Part shown: positions 17,302 through 25,746 of the stretch, piece after piece | Position numbering within the stretch: position 1 is the first letter of the stretch | Layout of the letters: each line of letters opens with the position of its first letter | NCBI GenBank assembly: GCA_037481655.1 | Contig: JBBFLF010000010.1 | Span: 1 to 64,000, forward strand | Direction: 5' to 3' | DNA: 64,000 bases | Source: Desulfobaccales bacterium | GTDB taxonomy: Bacteria; Desulfobacterota; Desulfobaccia; Desulfobaccales; 0-14-0-80-60-11 | Position numbers and translations under genes: made by a program | The notes under the pieces: generated by a model | Told to the model about the DNA's origin: nothing | The model's input: only the letters and a program-made list of their open reading frames with translations | Databases searched by the model: none

Positions 17302-17475
17302 TCAGCTCCGGAGGTAAGTGACCGCCAGCACCAGGGCCAAACCGATCTCCACCGCCCAGGTGAGGAAGTAAATGAGGAGCTCCATGCGGCTGTAGTCCTC
17401 CTCCAGGAGGATCCGGTTGGGCTCCTTCAGGATGTCCCAGGAACGCATTTCCATGAGCGATTTGGCTTCAGTCAT
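17302..17475 (-). CDS. 57-residue single-pass membrane protein
   Basis: A small gene below usual length cut-offs. It starts at ATG 17475 with AGAGGGG 4-7 bases upstream and ends TGA at 17302. The protein begins MTEAKSLMEMRSWDILKEPN, then RILLEEDYSRMELL, and closes with one membrane helix (about residues 33-54, LLIYFLTWAVEIGLALVLAV). It lies 135 bases downstream of the oxoacid:ferredoxin oxidoreductase beta gene on the same strand and could be a small accessory subunit (inference). No family recognised. The charged N-terminus, single helix and good ribosome site argue it is real. Confidence 0.65.
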   Translation of the reverse strand: MTEAKSLMEMRSWDILKEPNRILLEEDYSRMELLIYFLTWAVEIGLALVLAVTYLRS

Positions 17476-17610
17476 CGGTCCCCTCTCGCTTTCTTGCCGC
17501 CTCCGGGGCAGGGCCAGGTTCCGGGCCCCCCCTCCCCGGTTACGTTTTCACCGTCAACCAACATGGGCCTTACAGCTTGTCCTTCCCCTCGTTATCGGCA
17601 GCGGCGACGG

Positions 17611-18465
17611 TCAGCTGAACTCCGCCAACAGCTCCGCAAGGGGCCGCTCCGGCAGGCGTCCCGCCAGAGGCCCGTCCTTAAGCTGCGGGAAGCTCTCCTC
17701 CAGAGTGGGCCGGGGGTTGAGATAGATCACCCCGATGGGGATGCGCTCGCCCCACTCCTTGGCCACCCGGTAGGCCCACAGCTCATCTCCCGGGGCATAA
17801 TCCGGCCGGGTCTCCACCTCATAGACCCGCTGCCGGTACCACTCATAAGTGTTGATCTTGTTAAAGCTGACGCAGGGCTGCAATACCTCCAGAAAGGCCA
17901 TGCCTTTATGGGTGAGGGCCTTTTTGTACATCTCGGTGAGGTGCTGGGGCATGCCGGCAAAGGAGCGCCCCACCCAGGAGCAGTCCTGGGCCACCGCCAG
18001 GGCCAGGGGGTGAAGGGGCGGATAGGGCACCCCCTGGGGGTGCAGCGTGTCCTTGGTCCCCTGGTCGCTGGTGGGCGAGGCCTGGCCCTTGGTCAGGGCG
18101 TAGATCTGGTTGTTGTGCACCACCAAGGTCAGGTCCGGGTTGCGCCGGAAGGCCGCCAGCAGGTGATTGCCCCCCTCGCCGTACTGGTCGCCGTCCCCCA
18201 CGGTCACTACCACCTTGAGGCCGGGGTTGGCCAGCCGGATGCCGGTGGCCACCGGCAGGGCCCGGCCGTGGATGCCGTTGAAGGTGTTGCATTTGAGGTA
18301 GTGGGGGAATTTGCTGGACTGGCCGATGGCCGAGACCACCACCAGATCCTGGGGCCTGATCTCCAGCTCCGCCAGGGCCTGCTTGAAGGCCTTGAGCATG
18401 GGGAAATTGCCGCAGCCCGGGCACCAGGCGGATTCGATGCTGTCATAGAGGGAAAGGGGCAGCAT
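17611..18465 (-). CDS. 2-oxoacid:ferredoxin oxidoreductase, beta (TPP) subunit
   Basis: A 284-residue subunit with the CPGCGN start motif and the thiamine-pyrophosphate site GDGDQYGEGGNHLL...LVVHNNQIYALTKGQ. It resembles the KorB/PorB group. With the alpha subunit it would oxidise a 2-oxoacid (2-oxoglutarate, pyruvate or a branched-chain acid) to acyl-CoA and reduce ferredoxin, or run in reverse for CO2 fixation. The ATG overlaps the alpha stop codon (TGATG), so the two are coupled. The sequence does not decide the substrate. Confidence 0.9.
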   Translation of the reverse strand: MLPLSLYDSIESAWCPGCGNFPMLKAFKQALAELEIRPQDLVVVSAIGQSSKFPHYLKCNTFNGIHGRALPVATGIRLANPGLKVVVTVGDGDQYGEGGNHLLAAFRRNPDLTLVVHNNQIYALTKGQASPTSDQGTKDTLHPQGVPYPPLHPLALAVAQDCSWVGRSFAGMPQHLTEMYKKALTHKGMAFLEVLQPCVSFNKINTYEWYRQRVYEVETRPDYAPGDELWAYRVAKEWGERIPIGVIYLNPRPTLEESFPQLKDGPLAGRLPERPLAELLAEFS

Positions 18466-20171
18466 CACACCACCCCCGCCAGGCCCCGGAGGATATACTC
18501 CGGAGTGAAGGGCCGGCCGTCGTAGCGGCGCACCGCCTGGGTGGCCGTCAGGCCCGTCTCCTGCCTGAGCAGCCGGGCCAGCTGTCCGGAGGCATTCTGC
18601 TCCGCCACCACCAGCTTCTGGGCGCCCTGCAAGGCCTTCATCACCGCCTCCCGGGGAAAGGGCCAGAGTTCGCTCAAGTGCACCATCCGCACCGCCACCT
18701 TCTCGGCCTGCAGGCGGCTTACGGCCTCGCTCACCGGCCCGAGGCTGGAGCCCCAGCACATGAGCACCACCGGGGCTTCGGGATCCCCGGCAGTGGTGAG
18801 ACCCCGCATTTCCCCGGCCATGGCAGTGAGCTTGCGCAGGCGCTTGTCGTGCATCTGGACCCGCACCCCCAGGTCCTCGGTGAGGTGGCCGTCAGGGGTG
18901 TGTTCGTCGGAGTCGGCCACCACCAGCTCCGGGCCGAAGCCCGGCAGGCGCCGGGGAGAGATGCCGCTTTGGGTGAGGGCGTAGCGCTCATAGACGCCGC
19001 CGGCCGGCTTTAGGTCCAGGGCAAATGGGATGCGCCTCGCCGGAAAATCCTCCGCCCGGCAGGTGTGCTGGCTGTCGGCGAAATACTGGTCCGTGAGGAT
19101 GAAGACCGGGAGCTGGTAGCGCTCCGCCAGGTCAAAGGCCTTCAGGGCCAGGGCATAGCCCTGGGCCGGGGAGCCCGGGGCCAGGACCGCCCGGGGGCCG
19201 TCGTCCTGGCCGGCCCAGAGCACGAACTGCAGATCCCCCTGGGAGGTGCGTGTGGGAAGGCCGGTGGAGGGGCCGGGCCGCTGGGCCACCACCACCACCA
19301 GGGGCGTTTCGGTCATGGTGGCCAGCCCCACCGCCTCGGTCATGAGGCAAAAGCCGCCGCCGGAGGTGCCGGTCATGGCCCGGGCCCCGGCGTAGCTGGC
19401 GCCGATGGCCATGTTGATGGCTGAGATCTCGTCTTCGGCCTGCTCCAGGACCACCCCGTACTTCAGGGACCGCTGGGCCACGGCATTAAAGAGGCTGGTC
19501 CAGGGGGTCATGGGGTAGCCGCTGATGAAAGTGAGGCCGGCCATGAGGGCCCCCATCGCCACCGCTTCATGACCGCTCAGCAGCAGGCGGGGCGGGGCGG
19601 GCGGGGTGAGCCCGGCCAGGGACACGGGGTGCGGGAACTTCTGGGCCAGCTCCCAGCCCCGGGTGGCGGCCTGCTTATTCCAGCCGGCCACCTCCTCGCC
19701 CTTGGCGGCGAAGCTCTCCGCCAGCATTTGCGCCAGCCCGGTGACCGGGACGTCCAGCAGGCCCAGGATGGCCCCGGAGGCGCCGGCGTTGACGGCAATC
19801 TCCCCGGCCTTGGTGCCGGGGAGGAGCTCCTCCAGGGAAAGGCCCAGGGCCGCCACCCCGGCGGGCACCTCCTTCACCAGGTCGGCGTCGTAGATGAGAA
19901 AGCCCGAGGGCGAAAGCTCCGGCAGGTGCAGGGTGACGGTCTCCTGATTGAGGGCCACCAGAAGGTCCACCCCCTCCCGGGGACCGGCCAGAGGCGCGTC
20001 GGAGACCCTGAGGAGGTTGAAGATATGACCACCCCGGATGCGGGACTGGTAGTCCTGGACCACCACCACCCGGGCGCCGGCCCTGACCAGGCTCTTGGCC
20101 AAGGGGGTGGTGATGGAGTGCACCCCCTGACCGGCGGCGCCGCCGATGAGGATGTTGAGGTCGATGGGCAT
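18465..20171 (-). CDS. 2-oxoacid:ferredoxin oxidoreductase, fused gamma-alpha subunit
   Basis: A 568-residue fusion. Residues 1 to about 190 form the gamma domain (NILIGGAAGQGVHS, QSRIRGGHIFNLL); the rest is the alpha domain (GHEAVAMGALMAG, FISGYPMTPWTSL, EQAEDEISAINMAIGASYAG, GTSGGGFCLMTEAVGL). The ATG at 20171 is preferred because GGAGG lies 6 bases upstream; an in-frame ATG 7 codons earlier lacks one. No separate delta ferredoxin subunit is present nearby. Upstream lies a promoter region with a perfect inverted repeat around a TTGACA box. Confidence 0.9.
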   Translation of the reverse strand: MPIDLNILIGGAAGQGVHSITTPLAKSLVRAGARVVVVQDYQSRIRGGHIFNLLRVSDAPLAGPREGVDLLVALNQETVTLHLPELSPSGFLIYDADLVKEVPAGVAALGLSLEELLPGTKAGEIAVNAGASGAILGLLDVPVTGLAQMLAESFAAKGEEVAGWNKQAATRGWELAQKFPHPVSLAGLTPPAPPRLLLSGHEAVAMGALMAGLTFISGYPMTPWTSLFNAVAQRSLKYGVVLEQAEDEISAINMAIGASYAGARAMTGTSGGGFCLMTEAVGLATMTETPLVVVVAQRPGPSTGLPTRTSQGDLQFVLWAGQDDGPRAVLAPGSPAQGYALALKAFDLAERYQLPVFILTDQYFADSQHTCRAEDFPARRIPFALDLKPAGGVYERYALTQSGISPRRLPGFGPELVVADSDEHTPDGHLTEDLGVRVQMHDKRLRKLTAMAGEMRGLTTAGDPEAPVVLMCWGSSLGPVSEAVSRLQAEKVAVRMVHLSELWPFPREAVMKALQGAQKLVVAEQNASGQLARLLRQETGLTATQAVRRYDGRPFTPEYILRGLAGVV

Positions 20172-20207
20172 TGGGCCTCCGGGGCGGTTCATGAGCCCCT
20201 TGTGAAA

Positions 20208-20254
20208 ATTATAATTAACGCCAAGAAGCCCTGATTGTCAATCAAAATCAGGGC
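20208..20254 (-). promoter_or_regulatory. Promoter region with inverted repeat, upstream of the oxidoreductase operon
   Basis: On the minus strand a perfect TTGACA (20236-20241) and a perfect TATAAT (20208-20213) are 22 bases apart, longer than the usual 17. TTAATT, 17 bases after TTGACA, is an alternative -10. The TTGACA lies in the centre of a perfect 9-bp inverted repeat, GCCCTGATT (20228-20236) and AATCAGGGC (20246-20254), which could be an operator. Confidence 0.5.
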
Positions 20255-20315
20255 CTCAGGTCCGGGGCGATCTCTGCCCTATGGTCAAAAAGTGAGATCG
20301 CTTAAGACAGCTGAT

Positions 20316-20428
20316 GGCAGGGGAGCCGGGGTCGTGAAACCCCTTCCCCTTTTCCCGGACCCGCTCCCCCAAAGGGGGTGAAATTTGAAGGGAAGTCGGG
20401 GACCTTCAGCCCAAGGCTCTCCCCTTAA
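20316..20428. repeat. Intergenic palindromic repeat, copy 5 (diverged)
   Basis: GCAGGGGAGCCGGGGTC...ACCCCTTCCCCTTTTCCC resembles a worn module A, CGCTCCCCCAAAGGGGG is a short module B, and GAAGGGAAGTCGGGGACC...GGCTCTCCCCTTAA a worn module C. It lies between dnaJ and the oxidoreductase promoter. Confidence 0.55.
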
Positions 20429-20446
20429 TGACCACTGGCCCGGCAA

Positions 20447-21628
20447 TCAAAAATTGGCCCATTCCTTGACGGAGTGCCAGAGCTTCTTGAGGAGGCCTTC
20501 ATCCTGCTGGGGGGCGGGATTGGTTTTGACCTTGGCAGCTTTTTTCCGGCCCCGGGGCTCCTGCACCGTCCCTTCCTCCTTGGCCAGCTCCCGCAGGAGC
20601 TCCTCCTGCCGGGGGGTGAGGCTGGTGGGGATGGTGACCCGCACCGTGACCAACAGGTCCCCCCGGCGCTCCCCCTTGGGATAAGGCACGCCCTCGTTCT
20701 TCAGACGGATGACCTCCCCGGGCTGGGTGCCGGGGGGGATGGTGAGCTCCTGGGTGCCGGTCAAGGTGGGGATGGTGATGCGGGTGCCCAGGGCCGCCTG
20801 CACAAAGCTGATGGGCACCTCCAGCTTCAGATCATAGCCCTCCCGGCGGAAGAGCTCATGGGGCCGCACATGGAGGATGATGTACAGGTCTCCGGGGGGG
20901 CCCCCGAAACGGCCCTCGTTCCCCTCCCCGGCCATGATGAGGTGGGTGCCGCTGTCCATGCCGGGAGGAATCTTCACCCGGAGCTTTTTCTTCTCCCGGG
21001 CCATGCCCTCGCCGTGGCATTCCGGGCATGGCTCGGCGATGAACTCCCGCAAACCGCCGCAACGGGGACAGGTGGTGGTGATCTGAAAGATGCCGTGGCT
21101 GCGGGAGACCACTCCCCGGCCGCCGCACTGGGGGCAGGGGATCTTTCTGGTGCCGGGTTTGGCGCCGGAGCCGCCGCAGGTGCGGCAGTTCACCAGCCGG
21201 GGGACCTCGATGGTGACCTCGGTGCCCAGGGTGGCGTCCAGAAAGTCCAGGGTGAGGTCATAGCGCAGGTCGGCGCCCTGCTGCGGCCGGGGCTCCCTCC
21301 CGGCCCCGAAGCTGCCGAAGCCGAAGAGGTCCTCGAAGATGTCGCTGAAGGACCGGAAGATGTCGGAGAAGTCGCTGAAGCCGGTGAAGCCGGTGGAGGA
21401 CACCCCTTCATGGCCGTAGAGGTCGTAGAGGCGGCGCTTCTCCGGATCCCGAAGCACCTCGTAGGCCTCTGCGGCCTCCTTGAATTTCTCCTCCGCCTGC
21501 TTGTCGCCCGGATTGCGGTCCGGGTGGTACTTCAGGGCCAGCTTGCGGTAGGCTTTCTTGATCTCCTCCGGGGTGGCGTCGCGGGAGACCCCCAGGATGC
21601 GATAGTAATCCTTTTGAGTGGCGGGCAT
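20447..21628 (-). CDS. dnaJ: Chaperone protein DnaJ
   Basis: A 393-residue type I DnaJ. The J domain is at residues 7-70 with HPD at 35-37, a Gly/Phe-rich linker follows ([15 protein letters not shown]), then the zinc domain with four CxxCxGxG-type repeats ([32 protein letters not shown]; the third departs from the consensus) and the C-terminal substrate domains. It stimulates DnaK in protein folding. It starts 2 bases after the thiamine-binding protein gene ends, so the two are co-transcribed; no dnaK or grpE is in the window. Confidence 0.95.
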   Translation of the reverse strand: MPATQKDYYRILGVSRDATPEEIKKAYRKLALKYHPDRNPGDKQAEEKFKEAAEAYEVLRDPEKRRLYDLYGHEGVSSTGFTGFSDFSDIFRSFSDIFEDLFGFGSFGAGREPRPQQGADLRYDLTLDFLDATLGTEVTIEVPRLVNCRTCGGSGAKPGTRKIPCPQCGGRGVVSRSHGIFQITTTCPRCGGLREFIAEPCPECHGEGMAREKKKLRVKIPPGMDSGTHLIMAGEGNEGRFGGPPGDLYIILHVRPHELFRREGYDLKLEVPISFVQAALGTRITIPTLTGTQELTIPPGTQPGEVIRLKNEGVPYPKGERRGDLLVTVRVTIPTSLTPRQEELLRELAKEEGTVQEPRGRKKAAKVKTNPAPQQDEGLLKKLWHSVKEWANF

Positions 21629-21630
21629 GA

Positions 21631-21930
21631 TCAGGTGAGCCGGGCTTCCACGCTTCTCGTCTTATCCCCCAGCCTGACCTCCTTGTCCCGGCGGTCGTCA
21701 ATGGCGATGTGGGTGAGCACCCGGCGCACCCCCCGGGCAAAGGGCAGTTCGTGCAGCTCCCGGGCCACAGCCAGGAGTTCCTCGATGGGGCCGTAAACGA
21801 CGGTGCCCATGTCGGTGAGCTGGTGCACCACCTGGCGCCGGCGTAAGTGAGCCTCGATCTCCGCCAGGTAATCCCCCATGCTGGTGGTGCCCAACCCTAC
21901 AGGCACAATGCTGATCTCCATCAGTGCCAT
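21631..21930 (-). CDS. MTH1187/YkoF-family (UPF0045) thiamine-binding protein
   Basis: A 99-residue ferredoxin-like-fold protein opening [20 protein letters not shown], with the conserved [23 protein letters not shown] and [14 protein letters not shown]. This small family binds thiamine or hydroxymethylpyrimidine. It sits between the receiver gene (21 bases) and dnaJ (2 bases) on one strand. The link to dnaJ is probably only transcriptional. Confidence 0.88.
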   Translation of the reverse strand: MALMEISIVPVGLGTTSMGDYLAEIEAHLRRRQVVHQLTDMGTVVYGPIEELLAVARELHELPFARGVRRVLTHIAIDDRRDKEVRLGDKTRSVEARLT

Positions 21931-21951
21931 GGGCGCCTCCCTTCCGCTGCC

Positions 21952-22299
21952 TTAGGACAAAAGTTGCCGCACCGTCTGCTTCAGCGGTTCCAGGTCCCAG
22001 GATTTGGGGACATAGGCATCCGCCCCCACGGCCTGAAGGTCCCGGGGCGGCAGGCAATGAGTGAACAACACCAGGCGGATGCGGCGGTCCGTCCCCTTGA
22101 CCATGCGGCCCACTTCCAGACCCGAGGCGTCCGGCAGCCGGGCCTCCAGAATGACCACGTCCGGGTGAAAGGCCTCCACCAGCCTGACCCCCTCTGTGCC
22201 GGTGGCGGCCGTCACCACCTCATAGCCTTCTTCCAGCAGCTCCTCCCAGCAGAGCCGGCGGATGTTGGCCTCCCCGTCCATTAGCAGGATGCGCGCCAT
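21952..22299 (-). CDS. Stand-alone receiver-domain protein lacking the phospho-acceptor Asp
   Basis: A 115-residue protein consisting only of a CheY-like receiver. It keeps the Thr/Ser switch (VLFTH) and the conserved Lys (YVPKSWD), but the acidic pocket reads MDGE instead of x-D-D-E and the phospho-acceptor position is Glu52 (VVILEARLP) rather than Asp. It may therefore be locked in an active-like state or not be phosphorylated (inference). The ATG at 22299 is used because the upstream open frame is repeat DNA. No histidine kinase is nearby. Confidence 0.82.
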   Translation of the reverse strand: MARILLMDGEANIRRLCWEELLEEGYEVVTAATGTEGVRLVEAFHPDVVILEARLPDASGLEVGRMVKGTDRRIRLVLFTHCLPPRDLQAVGADAYVPKSWDLEPLKQTVRQLLS

Positions 22300-22421
22300 T
22301 CGGAACACCCCCTTCCGAAGCGGCGCTCCCCCTGGCCGCGTGTGCGGCCGCGACGCATAAATATTATAATCCTTGCCGGCCTGGCTGTCCAGAGACCCCC
22401 GGGGAAATTCGGCCCGGAGAA

Positions 22422-22558
22422 GGTGGGAAAGGGGGCCAGGGGGCAGTAGTCCCCTGCCCCCTCTCCCACGCCCTCTCCCCCAACCCCTTAAAGGGGGTTG
22501 GGAGGGGAGTTTGAGGGGAGGGCGGGGGAGCCACCGCTCCCCCGGCCCTCCCCTCACA
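22422..22558. repeat. Intergenic palindromic repeat, copy 6 (modules A-B-C)
   Basis: Full-length copy: module A GTGGGAAAGGGGGCCAGGGG / CCCCTGCCCCCTCTCCCAC, module B CCCTCTCCCCCAACCCCTTA / AAGGGGGTTGGGAGGGGAG, module C TGAGGGGAGGGCGGGGGAGC / GCTCCCCCGGCCCTCCCCTCA. Copies 6 and 7 account for most of the 362-base gap between the receiver gene and rarA. Confidence 0.88.
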
Positions 22559-22570
22559 ATTCTTTTCACG

Positions 22571-22653
22571 ATGGGAGAGGGGGTCAGGGGTCCCAGACCC
22601 CTGCCCCCTCTCCCATACCCTCTCCCCCAACCCCTTATGGGGTGCGGGGAGGA
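22571..22653. repeat. Intergenic palindromic repeat, copy 7 (modules A-B)
   Basis: In tandem with copy 6: ATGGGAGAGGGGGTCAGGGG pairs with CCCCTGCCCCCTCTCCCAT, followed by CCCTCTCCCCCAACCCCTTA and GGGGTGCGGGGAGG. It ends 9 bases before the rarA stop codon. Confidence 0.85.
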
Positions 22654-22661
22654 AGCGTTCC

Positions 22662-23984
22662 TCATTCCTTCCTTCCCGGCTCCGTCTCCCCCCGCCGGGC
22701 CCGCCAGCGGGCCACCAGCTCGGCTTCCGCCCCTTCCTCCCCCGGCTCATAGAAGCGGCGGCCCCGGAGGGCTTCGGGCAGATAGTCCTGCTTCACCCAG
22801 TGGCCCGGGAAGTCGTGTGGATAGAGGTAGTCCCGGCCATGCCCCAGGGCCCGGCCGTCCCGGGAAGCGTCCATCAGATGCACGGGGACCTTGACGGCGC
22901 CGGTCTCCTCCAGGGCGGCCTGGGCCTGAAAATAGGCCTGGGTGGAGTTGCTCTTGGGGGCCAGGGCCAGATACATGGTGGCCTGGGCCAAGTGATATTC
23001 CGCCTCCGGCAGGCCCACCCACTCGAGAGCCCGGGAGGCCGCGGCCACCTGCACCAGGGCCTGGGGGTCCGCCAGGCCGATGTCCTCGGAGGCCAGGATA
23101 AAGAGGCGCCGGAGGATGAAGCGGGGGTCCTCGCCGCCTTTCAGCATCCGGGCCAGCCAATACAGGGCGGCGTCCACGTCCGAGCCCCTGACACTCTTGA
23201 TGAAGGCGCTCACCGTGTCGTAGTGGGCATCCCCCTCTTTGTCATAGACCAGCTCCCGACGGGGGAGGCACTCCCGGATGACCTCCGGCCCCACCCGCAC
23301 CCGGCCGTCGGGGTCCGGCGGCGTGCTTAAGACCGCCAGCTCCAGGGTGTTCAGGGCCCGGCGGGCATCCCCCCCGGAGCGTTCCGCCACCAGGCGCAGG
23401 GCCTCCTCGGAGACCTCCGCCGGGATACGTCCCAATCCCCGCTCCGGATCGGTAAGGGCCCGGCGCAGGATCACCAGGAGGTGCTCCGGACTCAAAGGCT
23501 CCAGGACAAAGACCCGGGAGCGGCTGAGCAGCGGCCCGATGACTTCAAAGAAGGGATTCTCGGTGGTGGCTCCCATGAGGGTGAGGAGCCCCTCTTCCAC
23601 ATGGGGGAGCAAGGCATCCTGCTGGGCCTTGTTGAAGCGGTGGATCTCATCAATGAGCACCACCACCCGGCGGCCCCGGTCCCGGAGGCGCTTGGCCTGT
23701 TCCACCAGGCGCCTTAGGTCCGCCACCCCGCTCATGACCGCGCTGAGACTGAAAAATTCACAGTCCAGTTCTTTGGCGATCAGGCGGGCCAGGGTGGTCT
23801 TGCCGGAGCCCGGCGGGCCCCAGAAGATCATGGAGGAAAAGAGGCGCCGGGCCCGCATCACCCGCCAGAGGATCTTCCCTTCCCCCACCAGGTGCTCCTG
23901 GCCGACAAACTCCGCCAGGGTGCGGGGGCGCAGGCGGGCCGCCAGGGGGGCTTCCGGCGCAAAGAGAGACGGGGTTTCAGGCAT
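22662..23984 (-). CDS. rarA: Replication-associated recombination protein A (RarA/MgsA)
   Basis: A 440-residue clamp-loader-like AAA ATPase. It opens PLAARLRPRTLAEFVGQEHL, has Walker A GPPGSGKT at residues 56-63, Walker B VVVLIDEIHRFN near 106-117, sensor 1 MGATTENPFFEV and the C-terminal tetramerisation part (YDKEGDAHYDTVSAFIKS, DPRFILRRLFILASEDIG, LMDASRDG). It acts at stalled replication forks. No partner gene is adjacent. Confidence 0.94.
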   Translation of the reverse strand: MPETPSLFAPEAPLAARLRPRTLAEFVGQEHLVGEGKILWRVMRARRLFSSMIFWGPPGSGKTTLARLIAKELDCEFFSLSAVMSGVADLRRLVEQAKRLRDRGRRVVVLIDEIHRFNKAQQDALLPHVEEGLLTLMGATTENPFFEVIGPLLSRSRVFVLEPLSPEHLLVILRRALTDPERGLGRIPAEVSEEALRLVAERSGGDARRALNTLELAVLSTPPDPDGRVRVGPEVIRECLPRRELVYDKEGDAHYDTVSAFIKSVRGSDVDAALYWLARMLKGGEDPRFILRRLFILASEDIGLADPQALVQVAAASRALEWVGLPEAEYHLAQATMYLALAPKSNSTQAYFQAQAALEETGAVKVPVHLMDASRDGRALGHGRDYLYPHDFPGHWVKQDYLPEALRGRRFYEPGEEGAEAELVARWRARRGETEPGRKE

Positions 23985-24070
23985 GGCTGGTCCCGGCAGC
24001 CGCCGCCACCCTCACCGGGGTGCCAAGACGGCTGCCTTTGCCCACCCCCCCTCTCCTGATGCTTTCGGCC

Positions 24071-24715
24071 TCACATGATGCGGATCTTCTTGGGCTGTTC
24101 CGCCGGGGGCTCCGGGACGGGAGCGGGGCGCTCCTCCTTCGGCGGTTGGCGCACCGGGGCCGGGCGCTCCTCCGGCGGGGGCTTGGGCCGGGCGGGTTCC
24201 GCCGCCTCCGCCGGTTTGGGCGCGGGTTTGACCGCCTGGGGTTCCGCCGGCCGGGCCGGCTTGGGCTTCTCGGGCAGAGGCGGCCGCTCGGGCACCGGCG
24301 CCGGCGGAGAGGGCACTGGCGGGCTCACGGGCTGGAAGCCCTCCGCCTTGGGTGGCGGCGGCAAGGGGGCCGGGGCCGCTTCGGGACCCACCGGCGAGGC
24401 GGACAGATAGCGGCTGGCCACCCAGCCGATGCTGCCGTCCCGCTTCACCCGCACCTGGGTCCAGTCTTCGCTCTCACCCAGGGGCTCCACCTCGTCGTTG
24501 CGCTCCAGGGCGGCGAGCTTGGGGCAGTCCATGCCGGCGCAGGCCCTCAGATTCAAGCGGGAGGCGTTGACATACAGAGTGGGCCGGGCCGGCGGCGGGG
24601 GCGGCGGGGCCGCCGTCGGGGGTGGCGGCGGGGGGATGGGTTCCCGGATGAAGGGCTGACACCCCCCCAAAGCAATCAGAACCAGTATGACGGCCAGAAA
24701 CGCGGCCCGGCTCAT
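24071..24715 (-). CDS. SH3-domain lipoprotein with proline-rich tail
   Basis: A 214-residue lipoprotein: the signal peptide ends in the lipobox LGGC (Cys19), then a proline run, a bacterial SH3 domain (about residues 46-105: YVNASRLNLRACAGMDCPKL, WTQVRVKRDGSIGWVASRYL) and a long Pro/Ala/Lys/Glu-rich tail that may span the periplasm. It follows the zinc-ribbon membrane protein by one base, so the pair is co-translated. Likely a cell-wall or envelope binding protein; the ligand is unknown. Confidence 0.82.
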   Translation of the reverse strand: MSRAAFLAVILVLIALGGCQPFIREPIPPPPPPTAAPPPPPPARPTLYVNASRLNLRACAGMDCPKLAALERNDEVEPLGESEDWTQVRVKRDGSIGWVASRYLSASPVGPEAAPAPLPPPPKAEGFQPVSPPVPSPPAPVPERPPLPEKPKPARPAEPQAVKPAPKPAEAAEPARPKPPPEERPAPVRQPPKEERPAPVPEPPAEQPKKIRIM

Positions 24716-24716
24716 G

Positions 24717-25451
24717 TCAGGACCCCTCCTCCCGGCTGTCCAAAATCTTCCAGCCGTCGGGGTAACGCTCCAGGGTGATGCGGTAGGCGGGCCTCAAAAG
24801 CGAGTAGTCATGGGTCCGCTGGTCATAGAGCTGGATATTCCAGACAATGACCGCCGTGGCCTGGCGCTCGCCTTTGCGCTCCAGATCGGAGATGCGGTAG
24901 GAGACATCCTTGATGTCGTAGTTGCGCCACAGCTCCAGGATCTGGCTCTCCAGCCGGCCCAGATCGGGATAGGTGGGGGCATAGCAGGTGAGCCACTTGT
25001 TGATGTCCTTGGCCAGGTGGGCGGCCCGGACGCGCTCCGCCACCCGCTCCACCTCCCGGCGCAGGTCCTCCTGGGGGGTGGTGGCCACCGGCGGTCGGGT
25101 CGTGGTGGGGATACGGCTCACCAGGCGATAACCGCCATATACCACCAGGACCAGCACCACCACCGCCGCCCCCCACCAAAGCCCGGGACGGCGGCGTTGG
25201 GCCCGGGAGCGGCTGTCCGGGCGGGAATAATACGGGGGTGGAGACGTCACGACCTCCTCCCGGCCCGCCGCCATGAGCTTCAGGGGCAGGCCGCATTCCA
25301 GGCAGAATTTCTGTCCCGGCACCGCCGGGGCGCCGCAGCGGGGGCAGTCCTGGAGCTGGCCGGGCGGGAGACGGCGCAAAAGCTGACCGCAGCGCTGGCA
25401 GAACCGATGTTCCTCCCCATGCACCAGGTCACATTGGCTGCAGTAGTGCAT
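24717..25451 (-). CDS. Double zinc-ribbon, single-pass membrane protein
   Basis: A 244-residue protein with two zinc ribbons (Cys4, 7, 18, 21 and Cys36, 39, 50, 53), a basic Pro/Arg linker, one membrane helix at about residues 91-112, and an extracytoplasmic domain with an NTF2/SnoaL-like feel (DLRREVERVAERVRAAHLAK, WLTCYAPTYPDLGRLESQI, ATAVIVWNIQLYDQ, YRITLERYPDGWKILDSREE). The gene ends one base before the SH3 lipoprotein gene. The family is common in Desulfobacterota, of unknown function. The two products may form an envelope sensor pair (inference). Confidence 0.75.
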   Translation of the reverse strand: MHYCSQCDLVHGEEHRFCQRCGQLLRRLPPGQLQDCPRCGAPAVPGQKFCLECGLPLKLMAAGREEVVTSPPPYYSRPDSRSRAQRRRPGLWWGAAVVVLVLVVYGGYRLVSRIPTTTRPPVATTPQEDLRREVERVAERVRAAHLAKDINKWLTCYAPTYPDLGRLESQILELWRNYDIKDVSYRISDLERKGERQATAVIVWNIQLYDQRTHDYSLLRPAYRITLERYPDGWKILDSREEGS

Positions 25452-25529
25452 TCCTTCCCCTAACCGGTTGACTCCTCTGTTTCTTTACCACAGGCGCTCC
25501 GGGAAAAAAAGAAGTTTCCGCACCAAGGG

Positions 25530-25721
25530 GCCGGGCCTCTTTGCCCGGGCGGGCGCCGGCGTTTTTTATTCCCTAAGATAACCTAACTGTTTTAAATGTT
25601 AAGCAATTTCAAAGTCCCTCCAGCTTTTTCCAAATTTTCTTAAAGTTTCTGCCAAGCCCCTCCGATGTGGTGGCACAAAGGGGAGGCCGGCCGGGTGGCC
25701 GCCGGCAGGACCCACCTCCCC
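25530..25721 (+). promoter_or_regulatory. Structured leader upstream of the exopolysaccharide operon
   Basis: The 295-base gap 25452-25746 holds three things. First, a GC-rich fold around 25530-25561 followed by TTTTTTATT, terminator-like on the plus strand. Second, an AT-rich stretch about 25569-25660 where the promoter probably lies, although no box pair is convincing. Third, a hairpin with GGGGAGG (25680-25686) and CCTCCCC (25715-25721) enclosing paired GCCGGC arms, close to the first gene. This could be an attenuator-type leader. Confidence 0.35.
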
Positions 25722-25746
25722 GCAATCCACTGTGAGGGGGTAGGAC

